60,582 nucleotides of DNA, taken from positions 1 through 60,582 of the forward strand of contig UQID01000013.1 of the NCBI GenBank assembly GCA_900541045.1, given 5' to 3'. Positions 1-8,851 of the stretch are shown here, piece by piece (position 1 is the first letter of the stretch; the number at the start of each line of letters is the position of its first letter). Both the position numbers and the translations under genes were made by a program. The notes beneath the pieces are model-generated. The model was not told the origin of the DNA. It searched no databases and saw only the letters and a list, made by a program, of their open reading frames with translations. This DNA comes from an uncultured Collinsella sp. (GTDB lineage: Bacteria; Actinomycetota; Coriobacteriia; Coriobacteriales; Coriobacteriaceae).

Positions 1-336
1 AGCAGCCTGTGCGGCGGGCGTGGCGATGGCGTAGATCAGGTCGACGCCATCGCCCACGAACTTGTCGGCGATGGACTTACACGTGGACTGGTCGTTCTGG
101 GCGTTCTTCTGGTCGATCTTGACCTTAAGGCCGCTTTTCTTGATGGCCTTGACAAAGCCGTCGTTGGCGGCATCGAGTGCGGAGTGCTCGGTGAGCTGCA
201 GAACGCCGATGGTGTAGTCGGAACCGGCGGCAGCAGAGCCGGAACCAGAGTTGCCGCCGCATCCGGCGAGCGGGGCGAGCGCGAGCAGGCCGGCGGAGAC
301 CAGAAGGCTCCTGCGGCTGATGGTGATGTCCTTCAT
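1..336 (-). CDS. ABC transporter substrate-binding lipoprotein, N-terminal part (cut by window edge)
   Basis: The 112 codons read start at ATG 336 and run off the left edge, so the C-terminus is missing. A GGGGG ribosome site lies about 7 bases upstream of the start. The protein opens with MKDITISRRSLL, a hydrophobic stretch and the lipobox LAGC, so it is a signal-peptidase II lipoprotein anchored outside the membrane; the SRRSLL motif is also Tat-like. The mature part (YTIGVLQLTEHSALDAANDG, then FVGDGVDLIYAIATPAAQAA) matches the ABC_sub_bind family (PF04392 type), whose members often bind aromatic amino acids or similar small ligands. Permease and ATPase genes would be expected beyond the left edge. 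The ligand cannot be deduced. Confidence 0.85.
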   Translation of the reverse strand, partial: MKDITISRRSLLVSAGLLALAPLAGCGGNSGSGSAAAGSDYTIGVLQLTEHSALDAANDGFVKAIKKSGLKVKIDQKNAQNDQSTCKSIADKFVGDGVDLIYAIATPAAQAA

Positions 337-399
337 ATCATTACCCCCAGTATAAAAATGGCTGGAAACACTGCACTGGGACAAAGTGCAAGTGGAACT

Positions 400-427
400 A
401 TAGTAGCGCTGATGTCCATTTTTACAA
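400..427 (-). promoter_or_regulatory. Candidate sigma70 promoter of the ABC lipoprotein gene
   Basis: On the minus strand TTGTAA (427-422) and TACTAT (405-400) are separated by 16 bases. They lie about 65 bases upstream of the lipoprotein start. Between promoter and gene is a small palindrome, TGCACT / AGTGCA (372-377 and 385-390), which could be an operator. Confidence 0.4.
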
Positions 428-495
428 CAGCCTGGCGGGTTTTTAATACAGAATCGGATGGGCGGTACGGGTAGTCGAATGGGCGGCGGAGGGTC

Positions 496-1281
496 TTATG
501 CGGCGGAGGAGGCGTCGTCCTCGTCCAAGGCGGCGAAGAGCTTCTTGCCGTCGAGCAGGCGCGTGCTGACGTTTCTCATACGGGCGATCTCGACGGTGCG
601 CAGCGTATCGTCGGTGCCTCGGGTGTCGTAGACCGTTCCCAGCAGATACGAGATGCCATCGCGCTGCCTGATGGCAAAGGGACGGAGTGTCATCCGTGCT
701 GCTTCGGTTTCGCCGCGTGTCGTGACGCTCGAAATATCAAAACTCACCGTGGTTCCGTGGTCGATGGCCTGCTCGACGAGCTCGCACGTGTCGATGCGCT
801 TGATGGGCGTGCGTGTTGCCTTGGTAGCCTTGCTGCCTGCGCTTGGAGCGGGTTCGGGTGTATCGAGGTAGCCGCGAACGTCGGCACTCGCCATGGCAAC
901 TAAGTGCTGCGCCATGCTCTTGCGGATGGCGATAGGCGTGGAGCGGTTGCGCATGACCATACCGTGGAGCCGGATGATCTCTTCATCGGTGAGCGGGCGG
1001 GTAAGAAGTTTGTAGCCCACGCCGCGCTTGTACTCAATTTCGTATCCGGCATGGCGAAGTGCGGAGATGGCGGTGTAGATGCTGCGCCGCGCCGCCGAGA
1101 TGGGCATGCGGGCGGGGTCGTCGGGATGGGCGAGGCGCCGGATCAACTCATCGGAAAGCATGGCCTTGTCCTCACCGGTGTTTTCGCTTAATAGTTGCAG
1201 GATGCGAACGGCGCGATAGGCTGCCATCGAGGCGGCGCCCCTCGTCGTGGTCTCGTAAGTTTCAACAGCGGTTTCGGTCAT
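496..1281 (-). CDS. WYL-like helix-turn-helix transcriptional regulator
   Basis: About 261 residues. I chose ATG 1281 rather than the in-frame GTG at 1290, because the AAAGGA ribosome site lies 10 bases before the ATG and abuts the GTG. Residues ~15-90 form a winged helix-turn-helix (RAVRILQLLSENTG, RRSIYTAISALRHAGYEIEY). The C-terminal half (LRPFAIRQRDGISYLLGTVY, then RTVEIARMRNVS) has the pattern of a WYL ligand-sensing domain, with S-Y-L in place of W-Y-L. Such proteins are DNA-binding regulators that respond to nucleic acids or small ligands. The gene stands alone, followed by the oppositely regulated ABC lipoprotein. The target is unknown. Confidence 0.7.
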   Translation of the reverse strand: MTETAVETYETTTRGAASMAAYRAVRILQLLSENTGEDKAMLSDELIRRLAHPDDPARMPISAARRSIYTAISALRHAGYEIEYKRGVGYKLLTRPLTDEEIIRLHGMVMRNRSTPIAIRKSMAQHLVAMASADVRGYLDTPEPAPSAGSKATKATRTPIKRIDTCELVEQAIDHGTTVSFDISSVTTRGETEAARMTLRPFAIRQRDGISYLLGTVYDTRGTDDTLRTVEIARMRNVSTRLLDGKKLFAALDEDDASSAA

Positions 1282-1457
1282 GGCGCCCACGTCCTTTCCG
1301 TTTTGGGTGGCGACGGTATGGAGCCTAGGACGCGGGGCTTTCCCAGGGGTGCAGGACGCCCTGGGCGGTCGGTAGCCGTCGGCAAGCGGCGGGTCGAGTT
1401 TTCAACAGCCCTGCCCAACTGACCAAAAACTTGCCAAAAGCTTGACGGGTGCTGTTG

Positions 1458-1493
1458 AAAAAAAGCGCCCCTCGGCCGATGTCGAGAGACGCT
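1458..1493 (-). terminator. Intrinsic terminator of asnS
   Basis: Read on the minus strand, an 11-bp stem (AGCGTCTCTCG with CGAGGGGCGCT, allowing G-U pairs) with a loop of about 8 bases is followed by seven T. It lies about 50 bases past the asnS stop. Confidence 0.85.
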
Positions 1494-1540
1494 TGTGCGA
1501 TGAGCGTTGGAGTGTGGCGACGCGAGCTAGCGTCCGACGA

Positions 1541-2944
1541 TTAGAAGTCGGCGTTGCCCACGGTGCGCGGGTGCGGCAGGACGTCGCGGATGTTGCCCAC
1601 GCCGGTCAGATACATGACCAAGCGCTCGAAGCCCAGACCGTAGCCGGCGTGCTTGCAGGAACCGTAGCGGCGCAGGTCAAGGTAGTACTTGTACTGCTCG
1701 GGATTCATGTCCAGGTCTTTGATGCGGGCTTCGAGCAGATCCAGGCGCTCCTCGCGCTGGGAGCCGCCGATAATCTCGCCGATACCGGGAACCAGACAGT
1801 CGGCGGCGGCGACGGTCTTGCCGTCCTCGTTCATGCGCATGTAGAACGCCTTGATCTCGGCCGGGTAGTCGGTCACAAAAGTCGGTCGCTTAAAGTGCTC
1901 CTCGGTCAGGAAGCGCTCGTGCTCGGTCTGCAGGTCGATGCCCCAGCTCACGGGATAGTCAAACTTGTGACCGGCGGCGACGGCCTGCTCCAGGATTTCG
2001 ACGGCCTCGGTATAGGTGACGCGGGCAAAGTCGGAGTTTGCCACGTGGTCCAGGCGCTCGATCAGGCCCTTGTCCACAAACTTGTTGAGCATGTTGAGCT
2101 CGTCGGGGCAGGTGGCCATAACGTCCTTAAGGACGTACTTGAGCATGGCCTCAGCGTTATCCATGTAGTCGTTAAGGTCGGCAAAGGCCATCTCGGGCTC
2201 GATCATCCAAAACTCGGCGGCGTGGCGCGTGGTGTTGGAGTTTTCGGCGCGGAAGGTGGGGCCAAAGGTGTACACGTCGCCAAAGGCCATGGCAAAGTTC
2301 TCGGCATTGAGCTGGCCGGACACGGTAAGGCTCGCGTGCTTGCCAAAGAAGTCCTGGCTCCAGTCGACCTCGCCGGACTCGGTGAGGGGCGGATTTTTGG
2401 GGTCGAGCGTGGTCACGCGGAACATCTCGCCGGCGCCCTCGCAGTCACTCGTGGTGATGATGGGGGTGTTGACGTAGACAAAGCCCTGCTCCTGGAAGAA
2501 GCGGTGGATGGCGGCAGCCGCGACAGAACGGATGCGGAACACGGCGCGGAACAGGTTGGTGCGCGGGCGCAGGTGCTGTTGGGTGCGCAGGAACTCGACG
2601 GTTGCGCGCTTCTTCTGCAGCGGGTAATCCGGGGCGCTCGTGCCCTCGACCTCGATGGAGGTGGCAGAAAGCTCGAAAGGCTGGGGCGCATCGGGGGTCA
2701 GCTTGACGGTGCCGGTGCAAATGAGTGCGGCCGAGACGTTTTGATGGGCGATCTCGTCGTAGTTGTCGAGTGCCTCGCGGTTCATGACGACCTGCAGGTC
2801 GCGGAAGCAGCTGCCGTCGTTGAGCGTAACAAAGCCAAAGTTCTTCATGTCGCGGACGGACTTGACCCAGCCGGCGACGGTGACGGTCTGGCCGCCGAGC
2901 GACTCGGCATCGGCATAGAGCTGCGCGATTTTGGTGCGGTTCAC
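1541..2944 (-). CDS. asnS: Asparaginyl-tRNA synthetase
   Basis: 467 residues, the usual family length (E. coli AsnRS 466). The start is GTG 2944: GGGAGG sits 4-5 bases before it, and the reading VNRTKIAQLYADAESLGG begins where family members begin. The open frame extends further upstream but that part is not coding. An N-terminal OB-fold anticodon-binding domain (TVTVAGWVKSVRDMKNFGFV) is followed by the class II catalytic core: motif 2 around FRAENSNTTRHAAEFWMIEP and motif 3 around GYGLGFERLVMYLTG. It charges tRNA-Asn with asparagine in the cytosol. It is transcribed alone, with its own terminator. Confidence 0.97.
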   Translation of the reverse strand: MNRTKIAQLYADAESLGGQTVTVAGWVKSVRDMKNFGFVTLNDGSCFRDLQVVMNREALDNYDEIAHQNVSAALICTGTVKLTPDAPQPFELSATSIEVEGTSAPDYPLQKKRATVEFLRTQQHLRPRTNLFRAVFRIRSVAAAAIHRFFQEQGFVYVNTPIITTSDCEGAGEMFRVTTLDPKNPPLTESGEVDWSQDFFGKHASLTVSGQLNAENFAMAFGDVYTFGPTFRAENSNTTRHAAEFWMIEPEMAFADLNDYMDNAEAMLKYVLKDVMATCPDELNMLNKFVDKGLIERLDHVANSDFARVTYTEAVEILEQAVAAGHKFDYPVSWGIDLQTEHERFLTEEHFKRPTFVTDYPAEIKAFYMRMNEDGKTVAAADCLVPGIGEIIGGSQREERLDLLEARIKDLDMNPEQYKYYLDLRRYGSCKHAGYGLGFERLVMYLTGVGNIRDVLPHPRTVGNADF

Positions 2945-3054
2945 GTATCCTCCCATAACGGTTGAATGATAGTTATCCATACAGTTCGATATTCTAGCAG
3001 CTCGGCTCATTTGAGCTATACAGATAAAGCATTGGCGGGATGGTTTTTCAAACG

Positions 3055-3087
3055 AAAAGCGCCCGCGGCCAAATGGTCGCGGGCGCT
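3055..3087 (-). terminator. Intrinsic terminator of the PTS IIA gene
   Basis: A near-perfect 13-bp GC-rich stem (AGCGCCCGCG / CGCGGGCGCT plus inner pairs) with an ATTT-type loop is followed on the minus strand by TTTTCGTTTG. It sits about 40 bases beyond the stop at 3126. Confidence 0.85.
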
Positions 3088-3125
3088 TGACGAGGTGCCT
3101 TTTGGCTGTGTGGCGTGGGGCCTGG

Positions 3126-3689
3126 CTACTTGGTCTTGGCAACCAGCAGCGGGTCGCCAAGCTTGACGAGCGGGTTGCCGCCGATAAGCGTTCCAGACTC
3201 GCCGACATGGTCGATGCTCTTAAGACGATCGAGCTCGGAGACGATGACGGTCACGATGTTCTCGTGACCAGCGGCCTTAATGGCCTCGCGGTCGAAGCTG
3301 ATGAGCGGCTGGCCTGCCTTGACCACATCGCCCATCTCGACAAAGCGGGCAAAACCCTTGCCGTTCATTTCCACGGTGCCCAGGCCAACATGGATGAACA
3401 CGCGCAGGCCGTCCTCGGTGATCATGCCGATGGAGTGGTTGGTGACAGTGGTGGCACCGATGCGGCCGTTGGCGGGCGCATAGATGGTGCCGGTAATGGG
3501 CTCGATGCCATAGCCCTGGCCAAGCATGCCCGAGGCGATCGTCTCGTCGGGAACCTCGTTCAGGTTGACGAGCACGCCGTTGACGGGGGCGTAGATGACG
3601 CCTTCGCGGGTAGCGAAGCTTGCTGCGGGCGGAACGGACGCCTCGCCGGTCGAGGTGAAGGTGGACTTAAGCGAATCGAGCAGACCCAT
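3126..3689 (-). CDS. PTS glucose-type EIIA domain protein
   Basis: 187 residues from ATG 3689, preceded by GGAGG at a good distance. The protein is a single EIIA-Glc (Crr/PTS_EIIA_1) domain: TREGVIYAPVNGVLVNLNEV at the start of the fold, TNHSIGM carrying the first conserved His, and VFIHVGLGTVEMNG carrying the phospho-acceptor His. It takes phosphate from HPr and passes it to an EIIB partner. In many bacteria it also signals carbon status. It stands alone, as a crr-like free-standing IIA, with no EIIBC next to it. A perfect 10-bp palindrome (3737-3746) lies upstream. Confidence 0.88.
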   Translation of the reverse strand: MGLLDSLKSTFTSTGEASVPPAASFATREGVIYAPVNGVLVNLNEVPDETIASGMLGQGYGIEPITGTIYAPANGRIGATTVTNHSIGMITEDGLRVFIHVGLGTVEMNGKGFARFVEMGDVVKAGQPLISFDREAIKAAGHENIVTVIVSELDRLKSIDHVGESGTLIGGNPLVKLGDPLLVAKTK

Positions 3690-3736
3690 AGTTGCCTCCA
3701 ACTTAAATAGGCGCATATCGCGCGTTTGGTTTGCCG

Positions 3737-3746
3737 GAAACGTTTC
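3737..3746. promoter_or_regulatory. Candidate operator: perfect palindrome GAAACGTTTC
   Basis: GAAACGTTTC lies 48 bases upstream of the PTS IIA start, inside the 243-bp divergent region shared with the alpha/beta hydrolase gene. Its form resembles LacI/CcpA-type half-sites around a central CG. It is short, so chance is possible. Confidence 0.35.
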
Positions 3747-3932
3747 ACATGTGTTTCGCGGCTTGGTCAACGCCCCTATTCTACGCTGCTCAACGATACC
3801 TCTGAACTGGGATTATGTGATATATCAGTTGAAGGGAAACTTATTGCCGGAGTGTTTCTGCGCCACGGGTTCAAGTGGGGTACGCTTGAAGGCGAAAAAC
3901 AAGGGCGCATAATTTGCGCGAAGGGAGCACAT

Positions 3933-4835
3933 ATGATTGTCGAGAACCATGCGCTGTGGGGCGAGGAGCCGACCGAGGATTATCCGGCGACGTTTACGTA
4001 TTTGGGTGCCGAGCCGCTGCCCGATAAACCGAATGGCCGCCGCCCCGCGGTGATCATCTGCGGCGGAGGCGGGTTTACGCATATCGCTCCGCACGAGCAG
4101 GACCCGGTGGCGTTTGCATTTTTGGACCGCGGCTACCAGGCCTTTGTGCTCAACTATGTCACGAGTTCTACGGGTGACGTGAGCTTTCCGCACCCCCAGG
4201 CAGATCTTGCCAAGATGGTCGCCACGGTGCGCGCCAACGCCGACGAGTGGCATGTCGATCCTAAGCGCGTGTGCGTCGTGGGATTCTCGGCGGGCGGCAT
4301 GATCTGTGCCTCGCTGGCAACGCAGTGGAAGACCGGTCCCTTCGCGGCACTTGCCGGGGCGCGCGCGGACGACATTCGTCCCGATGCCGTGGTGCTGGGC
4401 TATCCATTGCTCGACTTTGCCTATGTGCGCGACATGCAGACGCGCGATCCGCGCATTGACTTGCGCGTGCCCAAGACGGGCGGCAAGACGGGGCGCGATC
4501 TGCTCAACGACTACCTGTCGATGGTGACGGGTGGCGAGGCAACTGACGAGCATCTGGCCGATATCTGCCCCACCACACATGTTTCGCGTCAGATGCCGCC
4601 GACCTTTGTGTGGGGCGTGTCCGACGACAAGACGGCGCCGATCGCGCAGGTCTACCCGTTTGCGCAGCGCATGGCCGAGGAGGGCGTTGCATGCGAGATG
4701 CACGTCTTCGACCAGGGTGGTCACGGCCTTTCGCTCGGCAACGCCAACACCGCGGTCGACAACGAGGACAAGCAGGTGGCAGTCCGTCCCTGGATCCGCC
4801 TAGCCTTCCGCTTCCTGGAGCGCCACGGGTTTTAG
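3933..4835 (+). CDS. Alpha/beta hydrolase, acetyl-esterase type
   Basis: 300 residues. ATG 3933 follows AAGGGAG with 5-base spacing; the frame is open further upstream, but the earlier codons have no ribosome site. The oxyanion-hole region is IICGGGGFTH (~41-50). The nucleophile elbow is GFSAGG with Ser119, the acid is Asp231 or Asp232 (WGVSDDKTAP) and the base is His264 (GGHGLS). This is a complete triad of the BD-FAE/Abhydrolase_3 group, whose members remove acetyl or other acyl groups from sugars or xenobiotics. There is no signal peptide, so it is cytosolic. It diverges from the PTS IIA gene, which loosely suggests carbohydrate use. Confidence 0.85.
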   Translation: MIVENHALWGEEPTEDYPATFTYLGAEPLPDKPNGRRPAVIICGGGGFTHIAPHEQDPVAFAFLDRGYQAFVLNYVTSSTGDVSFPHPQADLAKMVATVRANADEWHVDPKRVCVVGFSAGGMICASLATQWKTGPFAALAGARADDIRPDAVVLGYPLLDFAYVRDMQTRDPRIDLRVPKTGGKTGRDLLNDYLSMVTGGEATDEHLADICPTTHVSRQMPPTFVWGVSDDKTAPIAQVYPFAQRMAEEGVACEMHVFDQGGHGLSLGNANTAVDNEDKQVAVRPWIRLAFRFLERHGF

Positions 4836-4944
4836 TTACGGCGTTTTACCAAACCGCGTAACCACTTGACGCTGCGAGCCCGCCAGGGCGGCAATCTGTT
4901 AATTGAACGTCACTATGTGTTCGCGCTATCATGCGTGGTTAAAT

Positions 4945-4978
4945 GGTTAGCCATGGCAAACGGTTAGCCAAGATAAAC
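4945..4978. promoter_or_regulatory. Candidate DtxR/MntR-family operator pair upstream of feoAB
   Basis: GTTAGCCATGGCAAAC (4946-4961) is a near-perfect 16-bp palindrome centred on CCATGG. A second copy, GTTAGCCAAGATAAAC, follows at 4963-4978 and shares its left half and end. The GTTAGCC / GGC(T/A)AAC half-sites resemble operators of iron- or manganese-sensing DtxR-family repressors. The pair ends about 42 bases before the feoAB start, where a repressor would block transcription. Confidence 0.5.
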
Positions 4979-5019
4979 AAAATGCAATGCCCTGTGGGCG
5001 CCGGGGGAGGAACACGGAC

Positions 5020-7380
5020 GTGAAGCTCGATACACTCGAGATTGGAAAGGACGCCGTTGTCGCATCGGTGACATCCGACGATCAGGCGCTTCGACAGCAT
5101 ATTTTGGACATGGGTCTAACGCCGGGCACCGAAGTTACCATGATGAAGTACGCCCCCATGGGTGACCCGCTCGAGATCCGCCTGCGTGGCTACGAGTTGA
5201 CGCTGCGCAAGGACGATGCCGCTCGCATCGAGCTCGTGGGTGTTCACGACACCGATGCGGGTCCGCGCGCTAACGCCGCAATCGGCACGACGGAGCATCC
5301 GGCCCTGGGCGAGGGGACGTATTCGCCCCGCGCCGCGAAGACGGCCGTGCCTGAGGGCGCGCCGCTGCATTTTGCCCTCGCCGGCAACCAAAACTGCGGT
5401 AAGACCACGCTGTTCAACCAGCTTACGGGCTCCAACCAGCACGTCGGCAACTTTCCCGGCGTAACGGTCGACCGCAAAGACGGTACCATTCGTAACCACC
5501 CCGAGGCGAGCGTTACCGACCTGCCCGGCATTTACTCTCTGTCGCCGTACACGGGTGAGGAGATCGTGAGCCGCCAGTTTATCCTGGATGAGCATCCCGA
5601 CGCCATCATCGATATCATTGACGCCACCAACATCGAGCGCAACCTGTACCTGACACTGCAGCTCATGGAGCTTGACCGTCCTATGGTCATCGCGCTCAAC
5701 ATGATGGACGAGGTGACCGCCAACGGCGGCGCCGTAGACGTCAACTTGCTCGAGAGCCTGTTGGGCGTGCCCGTTGTCCCCATTAGCGCTGCCCGCAACG
5801 AGGGCATCGGCGAGCTGGTGGACCACGCCCTGCACGTGGCACGGTTCCGCGAGCGCCCCGGTCGCCTGGACTTTTGCGCGCCCGACGGTCCGGACGGCGG
5901 TGCACTGCATCGCTGCATTCACGGCATTGCTAACCTGATCGAGGACCATGCCGTGACGGCGCACATCCCGGTGCGCTTTGCGGCGACCAAGCTGGTCGAG
6001 GGCGATGAGCTGGTAACCGAGGCGCTTCACCTGGATCGCAACGAGCTCGACGCTATCGAGCACATCATCACCCAGATGGAGGGCGAGGCCGGCACTGACC
6101 GCCTGTCTGCGCTGGCGGACATGCGCTTTAGCTTTATCGGCGATGTGTGCGGGCGCTGCGTCGTCAAGCCGCACGAAAGTCGCGAACACGTGCGCTCTGT
6201 CAAAATCGACCGCATTCTGACGGGTCGCTATACGGCCATTCCGGCGTTTCTGTTGATCATGGGCCTCGTCTTTTGGCTGACGTTTGGCGTGATCGGCGCG
6301 GCGTTGCAGGGACTCATGGAGGACGGTATCGCTGCCATCATCGCCTCGGCCGATGCGGGCCTCAAGGCGTTCGGTACCAACGACGTGGTGCGCTCGCTGG
6401 CTGTCGACGGCGTGCTTACGGGCGTGGGCAGTGTGCTGACCTTCCTGCCGATTATCGTCGTGCTCTTTTTGTTCCTCTCCATTCTGGAAGACTCCGGATA
6501 CATGGCGCGCGTGGCCTTTGTCATGGATAAGGTGTTGCGTCGCTTTGGTCTGTCGGGCCGCAGCTTCGTGCCCATGCTCGTCGGCTTTGGCTGCACCGTG
6601 CCAGCTATCATGTCGACCCGTACGCTCCCATCCGAGCACGACCGCAAGATGACGGTCATGCTCACGCCGTTTATGAGCTGCTCAGCCAAGCTGCCGGTTT
6701 ACGGCTTGCTGTGCGGGGCGTTTTTCCCGCAGGCGACGGTTCCCGCCATGGTCTCGCTCTATCTGATCGGTATCGTGGTCGGCTGCGTCGCGGCTTTGGT
6801 GCTCAACCGCACGGCATTTAAGGGCGACCCGGTGCCGTTTATCATGGAGCTCCCCAATTACCGCCTGCCGAGCGTCAAGACGACGGTGATGCTGGCATGG
6901 GATAAGGCCAAGGACTTCATCACCAAGGCCTTTACCATTATCTTTGCCGCGACCGTGGTCATCTGGTTCCTTCAGACGTTCGACATCCGCTTTAACGTGG
7001 TCGCCGACCAGTCGCAAAGCCTGCTTGCCGGTCTGGGTAGCATCATCGCGCCGGTGTTGGCCCCGCTCGGCTTTGGCGACTGGCGCGCCTCGACGGCGCT
7101 CGTCACGGGGCTCATTGCCAAGGAGAGCGTCATCTCGACGCTCACGGTGCTTTTGGGCGCAACGTCGCCCGCGGCACTGTCAGCCATGTTTTCGCCGTTT
7201 ACCGCCTACGTGTTCCTGGTCTTTACGCTGCTGTACCCGCCTTGCGTGGCGTCCATCGGCGCCGTCAAGAGCGAGTTGGGCGCACGCTATGCCGTGGCCG
7301 TATTCGCGTTTCAGGTGACGGTCGCCTGGGTCGTGGCGTTTGTCGTGCATTCGGCGGGCATGTTGCTGGGGTTGGCTTAG
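5020..7380 (+). CDS. feoB: Ferrous iron transporter, fused FeoA-FeoB
   Basis: 786 residues. GTG 5020 is preferred because GGGGGAGG sits 9 bases before it; an in-frame ATG at 4987 lies upstream of that site. Residues 1-75 are a FeoA SH3-like domain (LDMGLTPGTEVTMMKYAPMG). Then comes the FeoB G domain: G1 GNQNCGKTT (122-130), G3 DLPG (157-160) and G4 NMMD. The membrane part has Gate motifs GFGCTVPAIMSTR and SCSAKLPVYGLLCGAFFP. It imports Fe(II) across the cytoplasmic membrane under control of its GTPase-like domain. FeoA and FeoB are often separate proteins; here they are one. Palindromes at 4946-4978 suggest metal-dependent repression. Confidence 0.95.
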   Translation: MKLDTLEIGKDAVVASVTSDDQALRQHILDMGLTPGTEVTMMKYAPMGDPLEIRLRGYELTLRKDDAARIELVGVHDTDAGPRANAAIGTTEHPALGEGTYSPRAAKTAVPEGAPLHFALAGNQNCGKTTLFNQLTGSNQHVGNFPGVTVDRKDGTIRNHPEASVTDLPGIYSLSPYTGEEIVSRQFILDEHPDAIIDIIDATNIERNLYLTLQLMELDRPMVIALNMMDEVTANGGAVDVNLLESLLGVPVVPISAARNEGIGELVDHALHVARFRERPGRLDFCAPDGPDGGALHRCIHGIANLIEDHAVTAHIPVRFAATKLVEGDELVTEALHLDRNELDAIEHIITQMEGEAGTDRLSALADMRFSFIGDVCGRCVVKPHESREHVRSVKIDRILTGRYTAIPAFLLIMGLVFWLTFGVIGAALQGLMEDGIAAIIASADAGLKAFGTNDVVRSLAVDGVLTGVGSVLTFLPIIVVLFLFLSILEDSGYMARVAFVMDKVLRRFGLSGRSFVPMLVGFGCTVPAIMSTRTLPSEHDRKMTVMLTPFMSCSAKLPVYGLLCGAFFPQATVPAMVSLYLIGIVVGCVAALVLNRTAFKGDPVPFIMELPNYRLPSVKTTVMLAWDKAKDFITKAFTIIFAATVVIWFLQTFDIRFNVVADQSQSLLAGLGSIIAPVLAPLGFGDWRASTALVTGLIAKESVISTLTVLLGATSPAALSAMFSPFTAYVFLVFTLLYPPCVASIGAVKSELGARYAVAVFAFQVTVAWVVAFVVHSAGMLLGLA

Positions 7381-7501
7381 TTATGAATTGACGGCGCAAC
7401 CTCTGTGTATCGAATTGTTTTCGGTCCCGTGTCCGTTACTGACGAATGCGGGACCATTGCTATATAATTGCCTCCGCTCAAAATGATTGGAGACGTTATA
7501 T

Positions 7502-8698
7502 ATGAGTCAGGCAAGGCAAGACGGTATCACGCTCAGGCAGTGGCTCCCGCTCGTCGGGCTCACCTGCTGTGCGTTCGTGTTCAACACGTCGGAGTTTATG
7601 CCCATCGGCCTTTTGACTGATATCGCCGCGTCGTTCTCGCTCACCGAGGCCCAGGCGGGCATCATGATCTCGGTCTATGCCTGGGGCGTCATGCTGCTGT
7701 CGTTGCCGCTCATGGTGTTTGCCTCGCGCTTCGAGTTCAAGCGGATGCTGCTAGGCGTGCTTGCCGTGTTCTCGCTGGGCCAGTTCCTGTCCGCCTCGGC
7801 ACCGACCTATCCCATCTTAGTCTGCGCGCGCCTGGTGGTTGCCTGCGCGCACGCCGTGTTCTGGTCGGTCGCCTCGATTATGGCGTCGCGCCTGGTTGAC
7901 ACACGCCACGGGGCGCTCGCCATCAGCATGATCGCCACGGGCTCTTCCATCGCACAGATTTTCGGCCTGCCGCTCGGCCGCGCCATTGGCCTGGCCGTGG
8001 GCTGGCGTATGACGTTTGCCGTGGTCGGGGTGCTGTCTACTGTCGCGGTCGTCTACCAGGCCACGGTGTTCCCTGCCATGCCAGCGGGCGAGCGCTTTAC
8101 GCTCAAACAGCTGCCCGAGCTGCTCAAGAACCCGTTCCTCATCGCGCTCTACGCGGTCACGGTCTTTATGGCGACCGGCTATTACGCGGGCTATAGCTAT
8201 ATTGAGCCTTTCCTGGCTCAGGTCGCCCATGTCGACGCGGGCGCCATCACCATGACGCTGACGGCGTTTGGCTGCTCTGGTCTGCTCGGAAGCTGGCTGT
8301 TTGGCCGCCTGTTCGATGGGCACCGGTTCCCGTTTCTCGCGATTACGCTCTCCGGCGTTCCGGTGGCCCTGCTGCTCATGGGCCCGGCCGCATCGTCGCT
8401 CGCCGCGGTTCTCGCTGTTTGCGCACTGTGGGGTTGCTGCGCCACGGCCTTTAACGTGGCGTTTCAGGCCGAGCTCATCAAGTACACGCCGGCGGACTCG
8501 TCGGCCGTCGCCATGTCGATCTTCTCGGGCCTGTTCAATCTGGGTATCGGCACGGGCACCGCGATCGGCGGCGCCGTGGTTTCGGGTCCCGGCATCGCCT
8601 GGATCGGCTTCGCGGGCGGGGCGATTACCGTCGTAGGCGTCATCCTCGCTATCACGGTGCTATTCCCGGTCATACGCCGCGCCAAGCCCGTCGCCTAA
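7502..8698 (+). CDS. MFS transporter, SotB/AraJ-like exporter
   Basis: 398 residues, about 12 membrane segments. ATG 7502 is taken because TTGGAGA precedes it by 9 bases; the open frame extends upstream from a TTG that is part of that site. The N-terminus (LTCCAFVFNTSEFMPIGLLT) carries the NTSEF-MPIGLL signature of the DHA1 group of sugar and drug exporters (SotB, AraJ, YdhP). A possible promoter is CTGACG (7439-7444), 18 bases, then TATAAT (7463-7468). It likely expels sugars or xenobiotics with proton antiport. The substrate cannot be read from the sequence. Confidence 0.85.
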   Translation: MSQARQDGITLRQWLPLVGLTCCAFVFNTSEFMPIGLLTDIAASFSLTEAQAGIMISVYAWGVMLLSLPLMVFASRFEFKRMLLGVLAVFSLGQFLSASAPTYPILVCARLVVACAHAVFWSVASIMASRLVDTRHGALAISMIATGSSIAQIFGLPLGRAIGLAVGWRMTFAVVGVLSTVAVVYQATVFPAMPAGERFTLKQLPELLKNPFLIALYAVTVFMATGYYAGYSYIEPFLAQVAHVDAGAITMTLTAFGCSGLLGSWLFGRLFDGHRFPFLAITLSGVPVALLLMGPAASSLAAVLAVCALWGCCATAFNVAFQAELIKYTPADSSAVAMSIFSGLFNLGIGTGTAIGGAVVSGPGIAWIGFAGGAITVVGVILAITVLFPVIRRAKPVA

Positions 8699-8713
8699 TC
8701 ACGTTCCCTCATC

Positions 8714-8780
8714 AGTTGCGGTGGAATACGGACTGCTGGGCCCAATAAACCCGGCAAACAGTCCCTATTTCACCGCAACT
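8714..8780. repeat. REP-like 22-bp inverted repeat between MFS and GH13 genes
   Basis: AGTTGCGGTG...GGACTG (8714-8735) and CAGTCC...CACCGCAACT (8759-8780) pair at 20 of 22 positions around a loop with its own GGG/CCC pairs. TTATTTTGG follows, so the hairpin may also terminate transcription of the MFS gene. Its form suits a dispersed intergenic palindrome. Confidence 0.7.
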
Positions 8781-8851
8781 TATTTTGGGGGAGGAGATAC
8801 GCGGCGGGCATACAATGGATGTCGTTGTGTTGAGCTTACCGGGAGGTTGCT

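Noticed and set aside
1442..2965. A 507-codon plus-strand frame over asnS, and similar long antisense frames over feoAB, the U32 gene and ygfK
   Set aside because: All are mirror frames of confident genes with the same codon-bias cause and no start sites.
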